Below, piece by piece: positions 57,463-64,000 of a DNA stretch of 64,000 bases (positions within the stretch are counted from its first letter, which is position 1; every line of letters begins with the position of its first letter). The notes under the pieces were generated by a model. The model ran no database searches and had not been told where the DNA came from. It saw nothing but the letters and a program-made list of their open reading frames with translations. This stretch comes from Undaria pinnatifida (Eukaryota > Sar > Phaeophyceae > Laminariales > Alariaceae), in the NCBI GenBank assembly GCA_012845835.1, contig JABAKD010000026.1, positions 14,315,379 through 14,379,378 of the forward strand, read 5' to 3'. A program made the translations under genes and the position numbers.

Positions 57463-58593
57463 GTGAGATATTTCAGTGAACTCAATCGTATCGGCTATGA
57501 AACAGCTGGAGACCTTGATGTCGACTTATTTCGTACTGCGGAGAGTCGAGTTATTTAGGGGGTGTTGTGGATGAGGATTGCTGTTCAAGGTTTGAATGGG
57601 TTCAGCTTCAGGGGCGGCAGGGGCGGCGTTCGTATTAAATATATTTTATTTTATTTTGTTTTATTTTATTTTCATCCTCCGGCGGACGGGAAAAAATAAA
57701 GATTAAACTCACCACGCTTCCACGGCGTTTTTTTGCCTGAAGCTCTCCCTTGTTCGGAAGACGCCGGTCGAGCAAGAGTCTAGCAGATAGAATATTCATC
57801 AACCGCCCAAGCGCCCTTGTTCCCGTCGCCGACGCAGAGCCAGATGCAACCTCCATGGGCGTCGTAGTCGGCCCGTAGCGTCATACTGTGCGAAGTGTCT
57901 TCGCACAATAGATAGGGTGTCTGCAACGTCTAAATAAACTCTTTTTGGGTACGAAAGGAGAATATAACATAATAAATCAAGTCTTAAGGCCAAGCAACCC
58001 ATGAAACAATTGGTTATGTAAAACAAATGCTAAGGAAACACATTTCTAACCAAAGCTTCAGCTGCTTTGCATTTGGTTGAATATAAAGTTCTATGGATTG
58101 TGACATTCGACGGTTTTGATACTTTTACAGTATGTTTCCCACCGTCAATTCCTACCCAACCAAACGTGATATCTCGCAATCATGTTAATCTGGTAAACCG
58201 GGTATCCATGCAGTTAGGTTTCCGTTGCTGCGCTCTAACAAGTCGGAATGCTAGATGCTAGGGGCACACCACGAGAATGATCCGTCTTGTCGTTCGTGTC
58301 TGTCCACGAAACCCTGGAGCATGTTTGCACCCATCGCATTGGTCAGAGATTCCCGTTCGTGATATGCATGTGTATTCCGGGCCGGAGATATCGCGAGTTC
58401 ATATGATCTGCATAGATAGACTATAGATCATGTTGCCGGGTGGAAGCGTTTATGCTTTGCGTGATCGAGCAAATGTCGTGGATTCAATCCGTGCTGCATA
58501 CATCTTATACTGCATGCCACATGGACTGCTATTGGATGTAGGCGATCTACCGTAGATACCGATATGTGGGACGTGTGCATGTTTGCCCAACAG

Positions 58594-58665
58594 GTACCTT
58601 CAAGAAAACATGGGTCTGACACTACCAGCTGGCCTGTTCGACGGTCTGACATCCTTGACCTTACT
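58594..58665 (+). CDS. LRR exon 20, cassette 4 type D
   Basis: 72 bases between CAACAG and GTGAGT. It encodes YLQENMGLTLPAGLFDGLT then SLTL. It keeps the LP pair that exon 16 lacks. The AGLFDGLTSLTL half is shared exactly with exon 16 at the protein level. Confidence 0.86.
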
Positions 58666-62198
<3,533 letters not shown>

Positions 62199-62270
62199 GG
62201 ACATTGGAGACAGCGACCTCGTATATCTCCCAACGGCCATCTTTGACGACTTGGGTGCGGTGGATTACTT
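62199..62270 (+). CDS. LRR exon 21, outside the cassettes
   Basis: 72 bases between CATTGCAG and GTGAGT. It encodes DIGDSDLVYLPTAIFDDLG then AVDY. Ser replaces Asn at the strand end and Tyr-Leu-Pro stands for Thr-Leu-Pro. It resembles exon 2 in its FDDL turn. It is the last LRR exon seen before the window ends. Confidence 0.8.
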
Positions 62271-64000
62271 GTGAGTACCGATAGGGAGACCTGAGTGTTC
62301 GACGACGGATAATGGCATGCTAGAGTAATCCGTACACGGGGTTGATCTATTCGCGAGGAGGGCAGGATAGCGTGCTGCACAGCCATGCACCGCGCACAAT
62401 GCAGAATACCAGATGAAGAAGTTTTTTTTTAGGAAGGCAAATCACGTTCTAAAGTAAGGTAACTGAGCCCCAGGGGGCTCCACCAAACCCCACACCTTAT
62501 TCACGTACCATAGACATCGACAATTGAAAACAGCAATCATGTCATCATGCCAATCAACCATCTCCGAAGATTCAATGCAGTCACCTCTACCAGAAGCAAT
62601 GCTAAAAAAAACACGTAGACCGTGGATCTTGCACGGCGTAGACGTAGACCTGGGGACCTTCATAGCATCATTGTCGACAAGAGTCCACACATTGGTCAGG
62701 TCGCGATCTACGAGATCATCTGGATCCTGGTTCCGTTGCATTCATAGGTTTAGCACAATATGGGTATGTACGTATCGATATGTGTAATCAGATCGTGTGG
62801 GCCTCTCTCACCCAATACAGTTATAAACAGGGTATGCCGGCCACAAATATTAGGGATATGTCTGCCGTAAAACACACCGATAATGAATATGGGTACGATA
62901 AAGGATGCATCATAAGTGTGTGCGCAAATGATCATCAGGCTTCCTAGCATCGGTCAAGTTGTTGCTTCTCGTCCGAATACCGTACCTCCTGCTCTGGTTG
63001 CGTCGGGTGCGGCCATGTGTTGATGTGTTGCAAGGATAACCGCACGATTCAGGGGTCGCATCCCCATGACTTCTTTTTGTCCAACGTTTCTTGTTTGGCA
63101 GAAAGTGTGCGGAAACAGAAGCAGGTAAACACTTCCAGGCAAGAAGAAGCGACACGCTCCCGACCGTTTGGCGCAGTGCTGACTAAAGGCATTGAAACCC
63201 TTGAGAAGATTCGAGTTGCGGGCATAACGACCAGATGGACCCCAGAGTGTGCTTGTATTTTGATATACAGTACACCATAACCTCAAACCACTCCCTGATC
63301 TTGACGACCGGGACTAGTGTTACTGTGCTTGAAATTGGCAGTAAACACCGTTCGTGTCGAAACAACTTCATAGAAAAAATTCATATGCAAATGTATGCCA
63401 GATATATTCGAGGTTTGGATAAATTCTGCTTGCAATGTTTCTTTGCATTTTGTCAAAAATCCGAGACTGCGACATAAAACGCCTTGGTTGTTTCTACAGA
63501 AATTTCCATTTCTTTTTGTTTTTTGTTCAGTCAATGATTTGGGAAAAAAAATATTGTGTTTCGATTCGACGAATGATAGAAACACCATTGTTGATAGTGT
63601 AATGTATCATGCCCACCAAGCCAACCTAACACAGCCGAAAAATGAAACAGTTCCACGTGTACTGGATGGAGTCTGCCTCCCGTGACGAGGTATCGCACTT
63701 CGTATTGACACACAAGTGCTACGATAACGATGCACCATTGTTTTTCATAATACTACCCCTCAATTTGGGAGCTTAAGACAGACCTCTCCCAAAAACCGAT
63801 TTGGAGAAAAAATAAAACTCCTACCGGATGAAACATCCCATGGCCTGAGTACACAACGAGAAAGGTGCAAAAAAAAGTGTCTTATTTATTTCCGACGAAT
63901 TTGGGTTAAGGGGCCCGTCATTCAAAAACAAAATGGCCAAAAAATGCCACCTCTAACGTAGCATGCGTCTTCGAGTAATGTACATATACGAATTATTTGC
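62271..64000 (+). other. Sequence after the last LRR exon
   Basis: 1.7 kb to the window edge, with one family M MITE (63707-63969). I see no GTPase, kinase, NB-ARC, membrane or other domain exon. If the gene continues, its remaining exons lie beyond base 64000. Confidence 0.45.
63707..63969 (-). mobile_element. MITE family M, reverse copy
   Basis: Read on the minus strand it starts GACGCATGCTACGTTAGAGG and ends near CGTTATCGTAGCACTTGTG. Interior words TTAAGCTCCCAAATTGAGG and CCATGGGATGTTTCATCC match the copies at 30058 and 46636. Confidence 0.82.

Overview
The window reads as nuclear DNA of a multicellular stramenopile, most likely a brown alga of the Ectocarpus type. This is an inference. 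It rests on leucine-rich-repeat (LRR) exons of exactly 72 bases, all in one intron phase (a layout described for brown algal LRR receptor genes such as the LRR-GTPases of the ROCO family), on long introns with GTGAGT/GTAAGT donors, on dense short nonautonomous transposons and tRNA-derived SINEs, and on a Ty3/gypsy fossil whose tail contains a GSWCLQ motif that I associate from memory with brown algal elements. No bacterial-type gene, rRNA gene, tRNA gene or CRISPR array is present.

Bases 1-21.8 kb are a repeat-rich, gene-poor region. From left to right it holds a copy of a compound repeat (called R1 here), a broken Ty3/gypsy retrotransposon (about 0.69-7.0 kb, minus strand), a broken NADAR-domain gene (7.1-8.1 kb), a dispersed element carrying an internal minisatellite (8.26-8.69 kb), several SINEs, a clean 195-bp pogo/Tc1-like MITE (11.3 kb), further R1 copies in both orientations with poly-G or poly-C runs (12-19.6 kb), and two tandem-repeat blocks (20.1-20.8 kb).

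Bases 21.8-62.3 kb hold one main coding system on the plus strand: a cap-like 90-base exon followed by 21 LRR exons (20 of 72 bases, one of 75). All begin after an AG and end before GTGAG/GTAAG, and all are in phase 2. Each ends in CT or TT and begins with G (once A), so any junction restores a leucine codon and any subset of exons can be joined in frame. From 34.8 to 58.7 kb the exons form a repeated cassette of types A-B-C, A-A-B-C, A-B-C-D and A-B-C-D, duplicated together with their introns. Between duplicated exons the changes cluster in the first half (the predicted beta strand and ligand face), while the second half and the introns are better conserved. This is the most interesting system in the window: a modular receptor-like exon bank suited to exon shuffling, unequal exchange or alternative splicing. 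The signalling domain, if there is one (for example ROC-COR), would lie beyond base 64000 and is not seen.

The introns hold at least seven copies of one MITE family (ends resembling GTGCTACGATAGAGGT), a ~1 kb fold-back element (28.6-29.6 kb), microsatellites at 33.7, 39.7 and 60.9 kb, and a 1.3 kb self-complementary minisatellite (54.0-55.4 kb) that keeps both strands open. The long open frames over those repeats are not treated as genes.
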